Part shown: piece after piece, positions 21,850 to 34,374 of the stretch
Layout: each line of letters starts with the position of its first letter
How positions within the stretch are numbered: position 1 is the stretch's first letter
Assembly (NCBI GenBank): GCA_015680685.1
Contig: MNCI01010439.1
Coordinates: 215,900-279,899, forward strand
Length of the DNA: 64,000 bases
Direction: 5' to 3'
Origin: Gnetum montanum
Taxonomy: Eukaryota > Streptophyta > Gnetopsida > Gnetales > Gnetaceae
Made by a program: the position numbers and the translations under genes
Notes under the pieces: generated by a model
What the model saw: only the letters and a program-made list of their open reading frames with translations
Database searches by the model: none
What the model was told of the DNA's origin: nothing

Positions 21850-23685
21850 CATAGCTATTAGCTAATCCATAGTGAATGTATTTTTAAAAAATTTTAGTTT
21901 TCTCAATGAAGTTATCCTTTTTCCCAAACCATGGCATTCCCTTGTGAGCATAACTACTTGAGAATATTTCCATTAGAAATTATGCAATTGCATTGCCTAT
22001 ATCTTAGAGATAAAACTAGAAAGGAAAACCCTGCTAGTTTTGAGAGGAGCTAGATCTATATCTATGTTATCATCCAAGACTATGGTAAGAGCTTAGTTTT
22101 AGACCTTGCTTTAGGATTTGCATAGATTTCATCATTTTTAGTTTTGCTTAGGTTTTGAGCTTATTTGAGAGATCTCAACCATGTGAACGTTTGTAGCTAT
22201 AGCACTATTAATTAGGTGTGGAAATTTTGGAACTTTGCTCTTAATTATGATTTTTTTGGAATTTTGGTTCTATGCATATTTGTTTTGGCCAATTTTAGTC
22301 TATTCAGCAACTATGTGATGAAATGCTTGTATGTTAGATCTAATTATGTTATGCATATTTTTTAATATCTAGCATTTTTATAATGATTATTCTTATGCAT
22401 GAGATGTTAAAATATGTTTTAACACTATTTTGATTCATGTTGAATTTATTTCAATTTTGTCAAATTTTTGAATCATAGAACTAGGATTTCGAGTCATAAT
22501 TCATATTTTTTACCACTAAGATGACTCTGAACGACAATGACTTGGAAGATAAAAATACTCAACTTATTAGCATGGACCCTAAATACATCTTCTTAGTCTG
22601 TTATGACCTTGTTGCAAGGTTGTGATATAGGTTGTGATGGATTCTAACATCACATTTGGCTACCACATGTTATTTGGAGAAACTTTTGTAAAGTAACCCT
22701 TGCCCTCCTAGCAATGAAAGTTCATGAAAAAGTTAAAAAACATAGTTTCTAGGGCTTACTAAAACACTAGAATATCTAAAAGTAATAATTGATCACATTA
22801 TTGTAATCTTAGAAACTTAGAATGTTCCTTAGAATTTGACATTATAATTTTTGATCTTTTTGTAATTTTAGTTAGCTTTTTGGATTTCTACTCAACAAAA
22901 ACCTCTTTTGATTTAGATTTCTACTTTGGTTACATTTTGGACATGCTTCACCACCATCCATAGTTTTGGTTTGGATACATATATACTAATATATATAATT
23001 CTTTTGTTAATACTTGATATTGGTATTTATTTGATTAGCAATACTTTTATGGGTTACATTTCTTGGTGAGTATTCTAATATTTTATGGTACTTATGCAAG
23101 TCAAATTTCTTGTTGAGTATCATATCTAGTTTTGCAATGCTTATGTGAATGACCTTTATAATAAGGAGCTAGATACTTATCGAGGACATCTTTCTTGGTA
23201 AATATCATTTGTTTAGTTTTGGTTTTGGTTTGGGTTTTGTTAGTGGTAGTGGAATCTTTCAAATATTTTGTTATTTTGATGAATTTTGAAATTTGGACAT
23301 TGTATTATTTTTGACAAGCCAATATATTTGTTACTCACTTTTTACATACAGCTGCCCTTATGAATAACAGTCTAACTACTTGATGTCTAATTTCAAAATC
23401 CATAAGGAAGTATTTGTAGTTTGGTTTTCCTATTCAGTCTTAGGACTAGTTTGCCTTATTTTTTTATGCCTTTTAAGTGTTTCAATTAATAGTAAGGAAC
23501 AAGATTTAGATGGAAGATCAAAAGCTTAGAATATTATTATTAGTGAATTTTTAGTTTTAACTATTATTAAGTCATTAGTTTGTATGATTCTTCTAAGCTA
23601 TAGTATTCAGCTGGTATTTTTGTATCTTGTAATATCCTTTGATTGGCTGCAAGGATGTGTATTTACCTAATTTTTTTGTAGTTCT
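21850..23685. other. AT-rich stretch, nothing recognised
   Basis: Neither strand shows an open frame or domain that I can support. It may be decayed untranslated sequence of the Copia element that follows. Confidence 0.45.
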
Positions 23686-23689
23686 AACT

Positions 23690-24860
23690 TTTTTAGTAGG
23701 ATCCAAGTGTACCATCTTAATTGAAGGAGCCAACCATTTCATGATAATTATGGATGATTACATCAAATATACTTAAAATGATAACCTAATAATCAAAGAT
23801 GATGCATTCAAGGAAATCATGGAATTCTATAACCTAATGTAAAACATCATGAATTATTTCATCAAAGCCATAAGAATAGATAGAGAAGGGGAATTTATAA
23901 ACAAATATTTCAAATATTTTTACACTAAACAAGGGATCTTTCATCAAACCACATATGGTTGCAACTTTCAATCTAATGGAATTATTAAAAATAAACACAT
24001 AAGTCTACAAGACATGATGAGATGTCAAAAAAAAATGCATATCGTTTAGATGGATATTAGAGTATGACCATACCAATGGTCACATACATCGTAAATAACT
24101 ATTAATAGCAAAAACAAGGATAGATTTCCATATGAATTGCTATACAAATTTTTTTTAATATTGGCTATATGAAGGCATTTGGTTACCAATGTTGTGTTTA
24201 GAATCCAAAGTAACTTCTAGAAAAATTAGAAGATAAAGGAAGAAAATGCATATTCCTTGGCTATAACTCAAAAACCTCAGCATATAGATGTTATGATCCA
24301 AAAGAAAGAAAGTGGTACTCATCAAGAGATGCAACTTGCTTTAAATAAAACTTTGGAACAACCAATTTCTAGTAAGATAATTAAAGAATGAGAAATCAAC
24401 TCAAGCCAAAAACATGGATTCAAAGGAATACCCTCAAATACAAATGCCAAGCACCAATTTTGAAAGGTTGATAAAAAGATCAAGTGCCATCATAAATATG
24501 ACATATTCAACCCTAACACAAGATCAAAGGAGTGTGGAGGAAGCATTAAAAATTAAAGCATAGAGAGAAGTCATGAATAGTGAATATGAAGCTATCATGA
24601 AAAATAAGACATGGAGATTAGATGAAAAATCAAAAGAAAAAAAGATGATTAGTTTAAAATGATTGTATAAAACCAAATTTAATGAAAAGAAATAAATAAT
24701 TAAATACAAGATAAGACTTGTGACATGAGGTTGCAAATAAAAGAAACACATTAACTATGAGAACATTTTTAGTCTATTAGTAGGATTTGAAATCATTGAA
24801 CTCATCCTTTGCATGCACTAATTACATGCTTTGATGTATGTACTTTTGATGGATCAAATC
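23690..24860 (+). pseudogene. Ty1/Copia integrase-reverse transcriptase remnant
   Basis: Plus-strand translation gives IMDDYIKYT, then IRIDREGEFINKYFKYFYTK and HQTTYGCNFQSNGI (23849-24049), matching the Copia integrase core (the TDNGGEF and TPQQNG region). A YRCYDPKERKWYSSRDATCF block near 24285-24340 matches the integrase C-terminal phrase. RT begins near 24550 with NKTWRLDEK, WLYKTKFNEK and an RLVT*GCK*K block. It stops at about 24860, where minus-strand element D begins. Stops and frameshifts are common. Confidence 0.8.
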
Positions 24861-24862
24861 TT

Positions 24863-25440
24863 TTACATGAAATTGCACCTATTATTGTTGTACATGATGC
24901 ATGGAATACACTTATTCTCTAACTTTCCACATTCATTTTCCTTGGATATTTTCAAAGAGAGGTTCCTTATGCCCATACGTGTGATGATCGTGCTTAGCCA
25001 TGCCCTTTCCATAATGATGGGAAAGTCACCTTTGCAGTTGTCAATCCTAATTACCAAAAAATTGGTAGGATAGGACCATCCACTTACTATGGTTACAATG
25101 TCCTCCACTAATCTCAAGAAAATAGTGATTGATTGATCTTCCAATTCTAGATGGATGTTTCTTTTCTTGAGAGGTGGTAGGTTCCAGGCCTTGTACATGT
25201 CATGGGAGATGAAATTGATACTAGAACTAGAATCAAGAAGAGCCTTATGTGGCTCATGTCCAATGATCTACTGGTAAATGAGAGGACTTCCTGGGGTAGA
25301 TCTTTTCATGGAAAGATTGCTTGTCTTGATCTTATTAGAAATAGCATGAGTTAGCATCATGGTGTAGATCTGAGATGACATTTAGTTTGAAGGGCACTCA
25401 AAGGTATTTGATGCAGAGGATGAGGGTATTGAAGATGTAG
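24863..25440 (-). pseudogene. Element D protease remnant
   Basis: The open part (24863-25198) has MYKAWNLPPLKKRNIHLELE, FPIIMERAWLSTI and IPCIMYNNNRC, the same order as elements A and B. The catalytic region lies upstream (near 25215-25240), where the D-S-G phrase reads as DSSS-like. Degraded. Confidence 0.72.
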
Positions 25441-27785
25441 GATGATTAGTAGTCCTAGGTTGTGAGGGTTGGAGAGGACTATTAGATCAAAAGAAGGATC
25501 ATTTTCTAGATCGATTGTCCAAACCACTCGGCTAGAAAGCTAGTTGTGAATGCATAGCCCTTGTACCATTTCTTTGTTGTGGCTATGAAGGAATCTCACC
25601 TTGCATGGATGGAGCAAGAGGTAACTGGATTAAGGGTAGAGGTGTATGTGCAGACAGATGTAGAGGGTGGTATGGATATGTGTTTTCTCCTCAAGTAAAT
25701 GGTGAATGTGCTCGGTGATACTCTGGAGGGTAATAGTGATGCTAAAATCAGGCATGACTTGTAGAACTTCTTGGAGAGATGGGTTGCTAAATGTAGTATC
25801 CATATGGATTTGGTTGTCAATAAGGGTACTACTACCTTGGTGGTGACATTCTCCATGATTGTGGCTGATGCCACTATTGGTGTTACTCATATGGTTGTGG
25901 TGAAGCTCCACATAGGTAGTAAGCTTGTTATTGTTGATGGAACTACCTTAGATTGCCTTGAGGATAAGGTAATCGCCTAGGTGCTTGCCTACGTGCAAGT
26001 CAAGGATTCAATGTGTACATCCCAGACTCTTGTAAGTGTGACACCATAGGAAAACATCCCTTTGGATGTTCGTATTGATAGATGTCATAATGAATTTCCT
26101 TATCAGAGTCTATCTACAACTTCCTCAACAACAGTAGCTTTACCCTTACCTCTCTAGTAGACACATTCAGCTCCTTTTTGCCTCCTATGGTTACAATCAC
26201 TATTTTTCTCTTTGGATTCTTTAACAATCTTCATAGTAGTTTTGAATTTTTCATCCAAAGAGTCCCATAATTTATCAACCTTTGCTAAAATATCATAAAT
26301 AGATTTTTGAATGGGCAAGGTTTTCCTATTCACCACTTCATCAAGTGGTGACTCCTCCTTATCACAAAATCAAGCCTCTTGTTTCCTGATGGAAGAATCC
26401 CTATTCTACTCTTCTACACTTTCCCTTTTTCTCAACTCACCTTCTTCTTTTGCTACTTGCTCTATTAGTCTTTGGATCTAATGAGCTCATAGTTCAAACA
26501 TTCTTCTTTGGGCATACACCCCAAGAGTTCTTCTAGTTTCTGCTCTGAGCCCATCTATGATGTGGCAAAGTTGTTCTCTCTAAGAATAACCATGGCCAAG
26601 GCATCGATGTAAGAGTGAATGGTATCTACCCATGGTGGCATCCAAGAGTTCATGTATTCCCTATTTCTAGCCTTGGATTTGCCTTCTCAAATTAGACACT
26701 CTAAAGTACATATAGTATTTGTCATTAACAGCTCTAACATCCCAGGATCAATACCAACTCTCAACTTCCTTAATGAGTGTCCTAAGGAAAAGCTTGAGAT
26801 TGTGCCAATTGTTTTCAATTTTTTGTAAGGTGCAAGCATCATGGAAAGCTTGTAGATGATTTTGTGAATCAAACTTGTATCCCTCCTCAAATTGTGGAAT
26901 TCATGTTTAGGCACTTGAGTCAACTATCTTTCTTATGCCTAGTTGGGATCTTTACTACCTCTACAATTTTGAGCATGCTTCGAGTCACCAATAGAGGTTC
27001 ATCATCAGGATTGTGTCAATGACGTCGATGATGATTTCTATCACCTCTACATTCTTGATGGTCTTAATGGTCATTGTTGTCTTGTTGATCACCTTCATCA
27101 CAATTATTTCGATGCTAGCTTTTATGAGAACTAGAAGATGAAGAGAAATGTTTAGAATCAAATGAAGAGGATGGAGAGTAAGATGGACCACCACCACCAC
27201 CACGGTGTCTGCCACCACTTTTTCACTCATTACAACCACCATTCTTAGATCCCTTGGTATTGTGATGTTTACCAGAGTTCCTACCTTAACTGTCACTTTT
27301 TCCTGAACTTGGTTTATGAATAGTTGATCATAGGTTCAGGGTCACACCCTTATTACCAACAAGGGGTGGAGAATCTTCATGTTGAGAATCTTCGAAGGAA
27401 GTATCCTCATTTTCATCTTAATTTAGGAGGAACAAGGGATTAGTGAAATGTTTCCTCTTCATAAACGCATGGTGCTTCAGCTGGTGTCAATCTCACTTGC
27501 ATTGTGTTTCAATGGGATGGTAGTCTCGAGTGTCATGATCATTCACAACATATTCCTCATGAAGATTTGAGATGTCCAACTTTTTAAGGTTTGAAATAGC
27601 ATCCTAGGCACAGATTGATCATGAGGAAATACAATATTGCCCTCCATATCATGCCATCACAACTATTCATCTTGATGTAGGATGAAGGTGAAGTCCAATA
27701 CATACTCATCTGGATGAGTATATATCACTTTTCACTCTTGTGGGATTGGTGGTTTGACATATTCATGCCCGTGAGAAGAAGACAT
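25441..27785 (-). pseudogene. Element D Gag remnant
   Basis: Begins MSSS at 27785. The N-terminal THPDEYVLDFTFILHQDE stretch is kept (27650-27720). It is followed by a Ser/His/Gly/Asp-rich region with HRGGGGGPSYSPSSS (27170-27230), a capsid-like segment (PTRHKKDS region, 26900-26970) and the VNRKTLPIQKS block (26154-26336). Numerous stops are present. Confidence 0.72.
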
Positions 27786-27936
27786 TTTGCAAAGTAAATA
27801 AAATTATCAGTGTGCTTAGTAGTCATATGTTGTTTGAGAGTGATGTTGACCTTGAGTTCATCTAATGATATTAATAGTATTCACTAATCCTTGATAGCAC
27901 ACATTCAACAAATAAAGTTCTCAACAATGATGCCAA

Positions 27937-28569
27937 TGATGAGTGGTGAGGTACCCCTATGCCCAACCATATGAATCACAAAGCATTCATGCATGATCCA
28001 GTCGAATTTTGTAGACTTTATAGTTTCCAGTACACTAGTCTTCTAGGAAGTAAACCTTGTCCCAAGGTCATTCATTGTCTTTCCAATTACACTTGTGAAC
28101 CATAATGGTATGGTTAAGAGGAATCAAGGCATATCATTTTTATCATTTTATGTTTTATGTTTTTGGGTGCTTGAAGAGAGGGAGAGATAGAGTAATTTAA
28201 TGACTAATTTAAATTAACTAACTAATTGATCTCTAACTAATCCTAACATAATCATCTGTTCCCACTTTCTGCACACATCCTAAACCCACATATCTACTGC
28301 TGGTTACCAAGCGCTATGCTACTGGGTGTACCAAGCACTAAAGCATTTGGGATTATCAAGCGAATACATGTTATGCTCAAAGAGGTCATACTTATGTATT
28401 TAATCTATCTAGCTTATCTCACTTAATTATCTCAATTAGCTTAATTACTAGAAAATATTGAATAACTGATTGAAAACATTAAATGCATAAATGAAGTATT
28501 TAATCTATCCAAAATGTTGCAAGGTTTATCAAAAAGCTTATCTTTATTGGTGCACACACGATCGTGCTC
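27937..28569 (-). repeat. Element D 5' LTR, truncated
   Basis: Plus strand begins TGATGAGTGG and aligns with the other LTRs through the TTTATCTTTATTGG block. It stops at about 28569, so U3 and the TATA region are missing. A worn PBS (minus TGGCATCATTGTTGAGAA) precedes it. Confidence 0.82.
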
Positions 28570-29560
28570 AATGGCAACAGCCTCAATCATGGGCTATGCC
28601 ACCACCTCACCAAAAATATTCATACAGATAGCCATATCCATATGGATATTACATCCAATGTCCAGTATCACATGGTAATGCAATTGTTTAAACCTCATAG
28701 TTCTATCCAAAAAAATACCATAGGTTGATGCTACCAAGGACAAATCCAAACTCATATGTGCATCCACCAATAACTAGTCATACTAATTAGCACCTAAATC
28801 CTCTACCACCAATGCCACCTCTTGTTATGCAGGGGGGATTTTCCATAACCATAGAAAAAGAATACTACTAGGGTGGTTAATATGCATGAGAAGAGGATTA
28901 CTTACAAGTCTCAACCCAGGAAACAACTATTCCTTAAAATGAGTCTAGAAAAGACTCGATGGATGGGGAATACGTCTACTTCCACCCCATCTACATCAAG
29001 TCCTTCTCAACACAACAAGCCTTCAACTTCATCATGATCAAATGTCACAACTATCATGCTCACTCAAACAATAACTCATTGGATTAAGGCAAGGGATCTT
29101 TCATAGAAGACAACTATCTAGGAAGTCCCTTAGTTTATCTCCAAATAGTAGGACAAAAACCATGCAAAGCTCTAATGGATTTTGGGTCCAAAGTGAGCTT
29201 GATATCTCAACACATATATCAGGCCTGGAACCTACCACCACTAAAGAAAACATTCACTTACATCTTGTGGACCAATCAATCATAGTCCCACTTGAACAAG
29301 TGGATGATGTGATTACTACCATTAGTGGCTAGTCTTACCTTGCTAATTTTCTAGTTATTCATGTGGGAAAAAACAAGGGAGAATTCCCAATTATCATGGG
29401 AAGTGCTTGGCTTAGCAACGTGGATGCTAAGCTTGGAATTTGTGATTTGTCCTTGGAAATTTCCATGGAAGGTGAGGTCGAAATCATACAAAGACACAGA
29501 GTTCCATGTATCACATACAATGATAACATGTGTAATTGTGTGAAAATAATCTAGGCTATT
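28570..29560 (+). pseudogene. Element C Gag C-terminal part and protease remnant
   Basis: Begins QWQQPQSWAMPPPHQ, the same Gag tail as in A and B. The protease region has CKALMDFGSKVSLIS near 29165-29210, with the catalytic Ser replaced by Phe. The last open piece (29363-29554) has FPIIMGSAWLSNVDAKLG and VPCITYNDNMC. Stops break it. Confidence 0.78.
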
Positions 29561-30069
29561 AAATGAGAGGAGACCAGGGCATGTAATAGATGTGTTGAAA
29601 CAAGATGTGTGCAAAATTATTTGTATGTAGTAACCACCCAACAAGAGGGCACCCAGTGGCTAATTACAAGTGAAGAAACTCAATTTGACAAGTACATGGA
29701 ACCATAAGAACAAATCATTAGTGCCTATGTTGCAGAAAATAATACGTTAGAATAGCTAAGGAAAGAACACTCCTACCCTCAAATTAATTAGGAAGAAGAA
29801 ATAGATTAGGGACATTTAGAGATCCCAAACACCATGGAACTAGAACCACTAGAATTGAAAGCCCTACCAACAACATTAGAATATGCATGTCTGAACAACA
29901 AGAAGTTGTTTATTATCAATGCCAACCTAGAAAAGAAATAGAAAAAGAAACTACTATATGGCCTACAATGTTCATGTGGTCTTATGATGAGATCATGGAA
30001 ATTGATCCACGAATTTGTCAACATTGGATCTATATTGATCCTATAATCAAACCAAAATGCCAATCTCAA

Positions 30070-31330
30070 TGAAGGCTTAATGCTAAACTAAAGGAGGTAG
30101 TCAAGCAAGAACTAGAGAAATTACTAAAGGAAGGATTCATCTATCCTATTTTGGATAGTAAATGGGCTAATCCTTTAGTGATAGTGCCAAAGAAGGGGGT
30201 AAATGATGCATCAACATTTACTTTTGGATGTTGAATTTTGCCACGTTCAAGGATAACTTCTCATTGCAATTTGTTTATTAGGTCCTAGACACAATTTCAG
30301 AACATGAGTATTACAGTTTTCTAGATGGGTACAGCAAATACAGTTAGATCTACATTACACCTAAAGACCAAGAGAAAACAATGTTCACTAGTCCATGGAA
30401 ATTGCCCTTTGGTCTTTGTAATGCACCAGCAACCTTCCAGAGACTGGTATTAAGTATCTTCTAGAAGTAGATATACAATGGTATTGAAGTCTTTATGGAT
30501 GATTTTTCCATGTACAGGCTACATTTCAAAAAAACACTAGAACAGTTGGAGCAAGTACTTAAAAGATGTGTTGAAACTAATCTGAAGCTCAACTGGGAAA
30601 AGAGCCATCTCATGGTCTAGGAAGGCATAGTTTTGGGACATAAAATCTCTCATAAGGGTATCAAGATAGATCCCGAAAAGATTAGAGTCATCCAAAATAT
30701 CACTCAATAGCCACAAATAGTGAAAGATGTAAGATCTTTCTTACACCATACAAAATACTATAGGAGGTTCATCAAAAACTTTTCAAAGAAAGCCAAACCA
30801 CTTGTAGAACTCACAAAGAAGGATGCATCTTTCAAGTGGACTGAGTCATGTGAAAAGGCATTCAAAGCTTTGAAGAAGAAATTAATAGAGATACCAATCC
30901 TCCAAGCTCCAGGTTGATCAAGACCTTTTCATATCATGACTAATGCTTCCAATTATGCACTTGGTCTAGTACTAACATAACTTGATGATCAAAAAAATCA
31001 TACTACATACACTATGTTAGCAAGAGCATCACTAGAGCACAATTAAATTACACCACAATTGAAAAGGAGCTAATGATCGAGGTGTATGTGCTTGAAAAAT
31101 TCAAACATTATGTGCTCGATTACTAAATCTATGTCCACATCAATCATAGTGCCATCCGATTTCTTATGAATAAACTAGCAAGTAGTCCTAGAGTGAGAAG
31201 ATGACCTATGATTGTTCAAGAGTTTGACATCATGATGATTAATAAGAAAGGAACAAAAAATGTAGTAGCTAATCATCTATCAATGTTGAAATGGGATTCA
31301 GGCAATCAAGTGGAATCTTTATCAAACTAA
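30070..31330 (+). pseudogene. Element C reverse transcriptase-RNase H remnant
   Basis: Shows PLVIVPKKG (30175), a frame change near 30200, YYSFLDGYSKYS, LPFGLCNAPATFQRLVLS, VFMDDFSMY (30490) and VRSFLHHTKYYRRFIKNFSK (30720-30917). RNase H pieces continue with TNASNYALGLVL and NHSAIRFLMNK (31140-31180) and end at VVANHLS (31265). Stops are present in all parts. Confidence 0.82.
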
Positions 31331-31549
31331 TTTTTTGATGAGGATTTGTTCACTAGAATAATAAAGGCTATAGATTCAACAAGGATGTCATGGACCATAG
31401 AGTACCTAACTTATCTAACAACATAAGAGCTTCATGGTGAATGGAGTAGAAAAAAATGTGAACAATTCCTTTATAGAGCAAACTAGTATATGGAAATCAA
31501 TTGTAATCTATAAGAGACCTATGCAAATGGGCACATTAGATGGTGTGTG

Positions 31550-32740
31550 CTAGAATGTGACCAACAAAGAATTTTATAGGATGTTCATGAAGGACCATGT
31601 AGTGGCTACTATACAAGATGTAGAACGACACTCAAACTACTGATGTCAAGCTACTTTTAGCCTACTTTATTCAGAGATGCCCCATATTTTTGCACAATCT
31701 TGTAAACATTTCCAAAGGAATGGAGGCATTACAACTAGATATGAAGAACCAAAACACTGAATATAGCCACTGGAGCCTTTTGATATCTAGGGAATTGATT
31801 TTATGAGGCGCATTCAACCGATGTCAAATAGAAAAGTGTATATTATTGTGACTGTAGAATACTACACAAAGTGGGCAGAGGTAGCAGTAGTAAAAGATTG
31901 TATAGCAAATATAGCTACCAAATCTTTCCAATAGCACATGGTGAACATATTTGAAGTACTAAGAATGCTTATATTAGATAATGGGACACACTTCACTAGT
32001 GCTACCTTTAAAAAACTCATGCAACAACTTAGGGTTAACCATAAGCTCACAATACCATATCATCCCCAACCAAATGATTAAGTTGAGTTCACTAACTATG
32101 AAATTATTACAATTCTCACTAAGATAGTTAGTAGGTTTAGACGAGATTGGAGTACTAAATTAAATGATACTCTATGGGCCTATAGGACATCTTGGAAACT
32201 ACCTATAGGGTACACACCATACAAGTTGGTCTATGGCAAGTTGCCAACACTTCCAATCTAGGTAGAGCTTCACACTTTAGCTACTGCTAGTGAACTTAAG
32301 CTTAATTTGAGTTTCAATCAAAAGGAATGTCTAATGAACCTAATTCTTCTAGATGAGAATTAGCTAGTAGCACTTATGAATAGTGAAGTCCATAAGCATT
32401 ACTCCAAACTTAGGCACAATTCACAGATAAGAAATGTAACCATACAACTGGTTGACAAGGTCCTTTATTATAATCCTAATCATTTACCTCAAAAGGATAA
32501 ATTTTAGATACTTTGGGAGTGACCATACATTGTGCATGCCACTTATCCATCTAGTGCTTTACATATCCACCACCCATCTAGTCCATATAAGCTTATCTCT
32601 ATTAATATCCAACAAGTCAAACCATATTATGAATATTCAAAAGAGTATACCCAACCTAACCACCAGTCTTCTACTTTTTCTATCTTCTATTTACCTAATC
32701 TTAATAATAGTCATGGGGGTGTCAATTTAGAATTGTAGGT
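31550..32740 (+). pseudogene. Element C integrase remnant
   Basis: The core keeps GIDFMRRIQPMSNRKVYIIV (31795) and LDNGTHFTSATF (31975), so both Asp residues survive. The Glu phrase follows a stop (VEFTNYE, 32083). C-terminal blocks include [20 protein letters not shown] (32180) and VHKHYSKLRHN (32390). The open tail (32532-32738) ends at SHGGVNLEL, overlapping a purine tract. Compare element B, which has lost all three catalytic residues. Confidence 0.82.
32713..32721 (+). other. Purine-rich tract at the end of element C integrase
   Basis: ATGGGGGTG matches the tract before the element B 3' LTR. A GGGGGAG tract also ends the integrase region of B near 13928. It may be an extra polypurine tract or simply coding sequence. 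Confidence 0.35.
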
Positions 32741-34229
32741 ACCTTACTTAATTTCTCATTTTCTTTCGATTTTTCACATTCTTCAATGTTTTGTTATTCT
32801 TTGATACTTTTCATTTCTTAAATTTTCGACATTCTTTGATATGTCTTTCAATTCTTTGATATTTTCCATTATTTTAACATTTTTCATTCTTTACACCTTT
32901 TTCATTTCTTACTATCTTTGACAATTCTTGTTATCTTTTTCATTTCTTTCATACTTTTTTTTCAAACCCTTTATAAATACTTTTGATTACTAATAAGACA
33001 CATTGAATAAAGGCAAGATGTGGTCCAATAAGGTGAAAATTCTTCTATGTTATCAAGTCCTGAGGAATTGATTATTTGAACAATGAGCTCCCATCATCCA
33101 TCAATCCATTCCATTAATAAGAGGTTCTTACCATGGCCATAATGACATTCTTTTCCATCATAAAACTAAGAATAAACTTGTGATCATTATGCCTAGACAA
33201 AATAGAGAAGAACCAATTGCGAATGAAAAGGGTGTGACATCAAGGGGATTTGTGGATTCTTTTGAATTACTAATGTGAGTTCAATCATGTTGTCGAAGTT
33301 GTATTATATCCTTGTAGATTTAACAAAAAATGGAAGTAAGAGTAAAATAAGTGTTGCCTTGAAAGGTTGACACAAATAAAAATAAAAGAGCACAAAATAA
33401 ATTTCTGGGGGCCCCAATGGAAAGACATGTTACCCATGCCTGAAGGTAGGTAGCTTTTCAGAAATCTGAAAATAAATAAAGTGCTAAGAATAAGCTCCTA
33501 CCATGAACAATATGCCAAGTGACAATACTCCTTGCAATATTAATAGTCTTATAGTTGTAATTCAAACAGATGAAATGATGTGATGTCATTGGAATGTGGT
33601 CTAGACTTGGTTTGAATCTGGACAAAAAGGCTAGTGATTACTTTAACCACTAATAAAACACACAAATTCATTATGCCTATGGTAAGATACCTCACATCCC
33701 AATTTCTGCATTCCCTTCTAGGTCCATTTCATCTCACTATAAGAATAGTCATAACTTGTCGTTTTGTATAACATAGCATTATTTTCCCAATTTGGTGGTA
33801 CCAACATGTGTGTTTTGCTAAATAGGTATGTGTTACATTCAACTCCTAAGTGCCTCAGGACACTTTCAACATGATTATACAATGGCATTAAGGGCTAGAT
33901 CCTACCTTGGGGAGGATCCACATACATAATTGTTGTAACTTATACTTGCTAAGTAATTCCACATCATCTTGAACCTTCCATATATATAAACATCAATAAA
34001 TGCTTCCCATATCATTTAGACTATCCATTCTCACTACATGGATTCATTACCCTTCTTATCCATCTAATGAACTTTCATAGACTGAGATTCCTTCTCTATG
34101 ACCTTCCAATGATAAAATTTTGATAAAAATATGCATATCTCCATCATCCAAACCCTCTGAGTAACCTTAAAACCTTCCAAATATCCAAAAGAATCAGTTT
34201 CTCCCATTAGACCCTTATGAAAAATGCAA
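32741..34229 (+). other. 3' untranslated region of element C
   Basis: From 32750 to about 32970 it is T-rich, with repeated TTTTCATT, TTCTTTGATA and TTTTCGA phrases. Bases 33895-33925 (CTTGGGGAGGATCCACATAC) match the complement of 12617-12646 in element B. No protein was recognised. Confidence 0.6.
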
Positions 34230-34345
34230 ATTTTTAGGCTCCAATATCGATTCTGCATTGATATGGAATCCCCGATATTGGGTCCCTGATATCAAGTCAC
34301 ACAAAGCAAATTTTTTCACCATTTTTCATTTGATCCAAGGAAGAT
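34230..34345 (+). repeat. Possible U3 fragment of the element C 3' LTR
   Basis: The stretch has CAATATCG, GATATGG, CGATATTGGG and TGATATCAAG at spacings like those in the U3 of elements A and B, in the expected orientation. The LTR end TGATGA was not found, so this remains tentative. Confidence 0.4.
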
Positions 34346-34374
34346 TTTTTGAATTTTCTTCTCTAATTTGAGCG

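Larger units (their letters stand above)
24861..28569 (-). mobile_element. Element D: Athila-like fragment (LTR, gag, protease)
   Basis: Minus strand: partial 5' LTR 27937-28569, worn PBS 27918-27935, gag from ATG 27783-27785, and protease to about 24863. RT, RNase H, integrase and the 3' LTR are absent. Left border is the Copia remnant. Right border is a break inside the LTR, where plus-strand element C begins. Confidence 0.82.
28570..34345 (+). mobile_element. Element C: Athila-like element, plus strand, gag end to 3' region
   Basis: Starts within the Gag C-terminal part and continues through protease, RT, RNase H, integrase and the family 3' region, possibly into a U3 start near 34230. 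It lies opposite to A, B, D and E. It has no 5' LTR and no gag N-terminus. Many stops. Confidence 0.83.
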
